Below, piece by piece: positions 32,382 through 34,793 of a stretch of DNA of 34,793 bases; the stretch's first letter is position 1, and every line of letters starts with the position of its first letter. The position numbers and the translations under genes were made by a program. The notes under the pieces are model-generated. The model was given only the letters and a program-made list of their open reading frames with translations. It was not told the origin of the DNA and did no database searches. This DNA comes from Oscillospiraceae bacterium (lineage in GTDB: Bacteria > Bacillota > Clostridia > Oscillospirales > Oscillospiraceae): positions 1 through 34,793 of the forward strand of contig CACYXE010000020.1 in the NCBI GenBank assembly GCA_902778275.1, written 5' to 3'.

Positions 32382-33650
32382 TCATCCGAATAATCCCAGA
32401 TAATCCAAAGTACTGTCCGCCCCATAAGATTCCGCGCTTACTGTCACCATGTATTCATCCACAACATAGAGCACCTGTCTGATATACACAGGCTCTTCCT
32501 CTTCCACGGCAGTGAAGCAAACACACACCGATTCCTCGATCGGGAATTCGTCATACTCCTCATCCACCGCAAATGTGATATCATTGCAGCCCTGCGCTGC
32601 CAGCAGGCCAAGCGCGGAATATCCCTGTACCGCCGCAAACTCCTCCGGCAGCAGGAGATACAGGAGCTCCTTCACTTCTTTCGGAACAGGAGACACGACC
32701 ACACTGATCGAATCGCCGGACTTGGTCCTGGCCAGCAAATCCGTCCAGCTCCTTTGATCCTGCGGGGCCCGTCCCATCTCTCCGCCAAAGATGCCTGCGC
32801 TCTCCGCGCGTTCGTCCGCCGCAATGGTAAAGGCCTTCGGCAGTCTGCATTCCAGCTGCAGGGATTCGTTGCTGTAAGCGTTTCCCTTGATGGTCCCGGC
32901 TTTTACAAGGGGCTCGGAAGCCAGCCCCATGGCGCTTTCCACAGCCCGGGCATAATCAGCTTTCTCCGCAGCTGTGGTCTTCGCCTGTTTTGAATACGGG
33001 AACGGCTTTTCTCCCAGCTTCACGTCGCCGCAGAGAACAATTTTCTCCAGCCGCTCACAGGAATAAAACGCCCTGTCTGTGATCTCGGAGCCGGAAGCGC
33101 AGACGATGGTCTGCAGATCCTCGCTGTAGCTGAAGGCGCTCTTCTTCAAAGCCGCATGCGGCTCAACGAAAAGTGCCCGCAGATCCTCACAGTAGGAGAA
33201 GCAGTCCCCTTCCACCACGGCCCCTTCCGGGATCGTCATCGTCTGCGGGAGTTCAGCATATTCAAAGGCGCGGCCCCGAATGGTGATCCCCTCCGGCAGG
33301 CTTATGGAATCCGTGATCACACAGTATTCAAATGCCCGGCCGCTGACGTTGATCCCCTCCGGGATAGTCAGGCTTGCCATCTCATAATAGGAAAAAGCCT
33401 GCATGCCGATCTCAGAGACTTCATGCCCGTCAAGCGCATCGGGGATCTCAACGTCTGTCTCCTCGCCTTCGTAGTCCACGATGACAGCCGTGCCGTCGTC
33501 CAAAAGCTCATAAGAATAATCGCCGCTTTCAAACACCTCTTTCGGCTGTTCCCAATACTCCTGGGCGGAAGCCCGGGGAAGTCCGATCAGCCAAACTGCG
33601 GCCAGCAAGATGAAACAGAAACTGCAAAGGGTTCGAGAGATCTTTTTCAT
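32382..33650 (-). CDS. secreted BspA-like leucine-rich-repeat protein
   Basis: A 422-residue exported protein. ATG 33650 has AGGAGGA 8 bases upstream; an in-frame start at 33707 lies before this site. The signal peptide covers about residues 1-30 (KKISRTLCSFCFILLAAVW, with cleavage near ASA). Residues about 50-215 form BspA-type (LRR_5) repeats with the pattern IPEGI-x-V-x-GRAFEYC, repeated as SLPEGITIRGRAFEYAEL, TIPEGAVVEGDCFSYCE and GSEITDRAFYSCERL. The C-terminal half (about 235-422) matches no family I recognise. It contains many acidic residues (VEEEEPVYIRQ) and has no LPXTG anchor. It is the last gene of a three-gene run. Confidence 0.85.
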   Translation of the reverse strand: MKKISRTLCSFCFILLAAVWLIGLPRASAQEYWEQPKEVFESGDYSYELLDDGTAVIVDYEGEETDVEIPDALDGHEVSEIGMQAFSYYEMASLTIPEGINVSGRAFEYCVITDSISLPEGITIRGRAFEYAELPQTMTIPEGAVVEGDCFSYCEDLRALFVEPHAALKKSAFSYSEDLQTIVCASGSEITDRAFYSCERLEKIVLCGDVKLGEKPFPYSKQAKTTAAEKADYARAVESAMGLASEPLVKAGTIKGNAYSNESLQLECRLPKAFTIAADERAESAGIFGGEMGRAPQDQRSWTDLLARTKSGDSISVVVSPVPKEVKELLYLLLPEEFAAVQGYSALGLLAAQGCNDITFAVDEEYDEFPIEESVCVCFTAVEEEEPVYIRQVLYVVDEYMVTVSAESYGADSTLDYLGLFG

Positions 33651-33707
33651 GGTTTCATTCCTCCTGTCGGATGTTGTATGAAAGAGAGGGGATTTTGTAA
33701 TCCGCAT

Positions 33708-34004
33708 TTACGAAGCGGCCCTCTTCCGAACCTCTCTCAAGAGTTCTCTCAACTCAGAGCATACCGTATATTCAAGGAGCCTGGCGGGGATATCGATGTC
33801 GATCAATCGACCGATCGGTTTCTCGTATTCCGGCAGTTTGACCAGGACCCAATTATCGGCAAAGCGAATATCGATCCCGCAGTATTTTTTATGCGCGCAA
33901 TAAAGCATGATCCGCAAATACGCCGTGGGGATGATAAAATAGTAGATCATGTACAGCATGTAAGCAATCAGCGCAAAGAGCGGCAGCGCCTGTAACAGGA
34001 TCAC
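33708..34004 (-). CDS. small single-pass membrane protein, function unknown
   Basis: A 98-residue protein starting at GTG 34004, supported by GAGGAGG upstream. One hydrophobic helix covers about residues 4-30 (LPLFALIAYMLYMIYYFIIP). The rest is a soluble domain with CGIDIRFADNWVLVKLPEYE and a charged C-terminal helix (SELRELLREVRKRA). I do not recognise the family. It sits 36 bases after the zinc-ribbon/TPR gene and 57 before the LRR gene, suggesting one transcript. Confidence 0.7.
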   Translation of the reverse strand: MILLQALPLFALIAYMLYMIYYFIIPTAYLRIMLYCAHKKYCGIDIRFADNWVLVKLPEYEKPIGRLIDIDIPARLLEYTVCSELRELLREVRKRAAS

Positions 34005-34040
34005 GGTTTTCCCCTCCTCTCCCTTGCTCCTGAATGGGGA

Positions 34041-34790
34041 TTATATCTCGCTTCGCCGGATCTTCAGCCGCTCGCAAACGACGGAAATGGATTTCTCGCT
34101 GTATCCCTTTGCCTTCGCCAGCTTCAGATTTTTTTTCGCGCCTGTGAGGTCCCCCAGTTTCCCGAGGCAGAGGGCGTAACTGCCGTAAGCGACGGCTGTA
34201 TCCCCGGGTGTTGCCGACAGCGGGTCCGCCTCAATGATGGCGATACCCTTTTCGTAGTTCGATTTGGCTTCCTTATACTGCTCCAGAGACATGCAGAGCG
34301 TTCCGATATTCACATACACGATGGGATCTCCCGGATCCAGCGCCTCCGCTCTCTGATAGTATTCTCTGGCCTTCTTCAAATTGCCTTGTTTCCAATTCGC
34401 TCGCCCCAAACGGAGCATCAGGGAGCAATCGTCGGCCGTGATCTCCAGCCCCTTCAGCAGCGTCCGGAGCTCCGCCGGGGCGTCTCCTTTGGCGGCATAT
34501 TCATCCGCCTCCGCAAAGAGAGCCGTCAGCATAAGGGCGGCCTCTTCAGGGCTTATCGTCCCCTGATCCTCCCGGGTATAGAACCTGCTGCCGCAGTGCT
34601 CGCATACATATTCGCCGTTTCGGATCCTTTTCAGGGAATTGCTTCCGCAGGACGTGCACACCGTCGGCGGCATTTCCCTCCCGGACGGGCGGTCATTTGC
34701 CGCGGCTTCCGTACTCATAAGCCTCATGCCGCAGGAAGAGCAAAAAACTGCATTGTCCGGCAGCGACGCCCCACAATGAATACAGAACAT
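34041..34790 (-). CDS. zinc-ribbon and TPR repeat protein
   Basis: A 249-residue predicted cytosolic protein. The N-terminus is a zinc ribbon (FCIHCG at 2-7 and FCSSCG at about 16-21), followed by a second one (VCTSCGSN at about 44 and VCEHCGSRF at about 62). Then come three to four tetratricopeptide repeats (about 88-235), for example YYQRAEALDPGDPIVYVNIG and CLGKLGDLTGAKKNLKLAKA, which usually mediate protein-protein contacts. The ATG is 3 bases from the window edge, so upstream signals cannot be seen, though a start just before FCxxCG is typical of this class. It is the first visible gene of the run leading to the LRR protein. Confidence 0.8.
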   Translation of the reverse strand: MFCIHCGASLPDNAVFCSSCGMRLMSTEAAANDRPSGREMPPTVCTSCGSNSLKRIRNGEYVCEHCGSRFYTREDQGTISPEEAALMLTALFAEADEYAAKGDAPAELRTLLKGLEITADDCSLMLRLGRANWKQGNLKKAREYYQRAEALDPGDPIVYVNIGTLCMSLEQYKEAKSNYEKGIAIIEADPLSATPGDTAVAYGSYALCLGKLGDLTGAKKNLKLAKAKGYSEKSISVVCERLKIRRSEI

Positions 34791-34793
34791 TTC

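Overview
The window looks like a chromosomal core region of a GC-rich, Gram-positive member of the Clostridia, most likely an Oscillospiraceae/Ruminococcaceae-type gut anaerobe. This is inference from content: strong AGGAGG-type ribosome binding sites, SigA-like promoters (TTGACA-17-TATAAT), a class B sortase with a cell-wall-anchored substrate, Hsp33, YerC, TrmFO, RsfS, a NadD-YqeK fusion, and the order rnc / radical SAM / smc / ftsY. No phage, insertion sequence, integrase or CRISPR array was seen.

Layout. 1-2452 (minus): NfeD-like protein, SPFH/band-7 protein and a truncated hexokinase. 2566-4549 (plus): a tightly coupled trio of YerC regulator, SAM methyltransferase and Hsp33. 4604-4978: tRNA cluster Val-Phe-Gly-Cys with its own promoter and terminator. 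5040-5942: EamA transporter. 6070-10194: class B sortase, then a 1038-residue repeat-rich surface protein ending in a QPKTG sorting signal. 10279-10464 (minus): rpsU with a consensus promoter. 10566-18908 (minus): operon smc-ftsY-yhbY-nadD/yqeK-rsfS-leuS. 18976-27163 (minus): operon rRNA methyltransferase-dprA-topA-trmFO-plsX-rnc-radical SAM. 27261-28862 (plus): a structured leader with a 29-codon ORF, then the Mg2+ transporter mgtE. 28932-34790 (minus): ABC exporter behind an ECF-type promoter, a YdcF/DUF218 membrane protein, a secreted leucine-rich-repeat protein, a small membrane protein and a zinc-ribbon/TPR protein.

How the parts work together. The two long minus-strand operons are housekeeping: DNA topology and uptake (topA, dprA), tRNA/rRNA modification and processing (trmFO, rRNA 2'-O-methyltransferase, rnc), phospholipid precursor supply (plsX), chromosome organisation (smc), membrane targeting (ftsY), ribosome assembly or hibernation (yhbY, rsfS), NAD synthesis (nadD) and leucine charging (leuS). 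The accessory interest lies in the sortase/substrate pair, whose promoters share an upstream TTAAGA box at the same spacing; the mgtE leader; the ECF-like promoter before the ABC exporter; and the uncharacterised envelope-type cassette at the right end. No wholly new system can be demonstrated from sequence alone. The best candidates are the mgtE leader and the sortase/adhesin pair.
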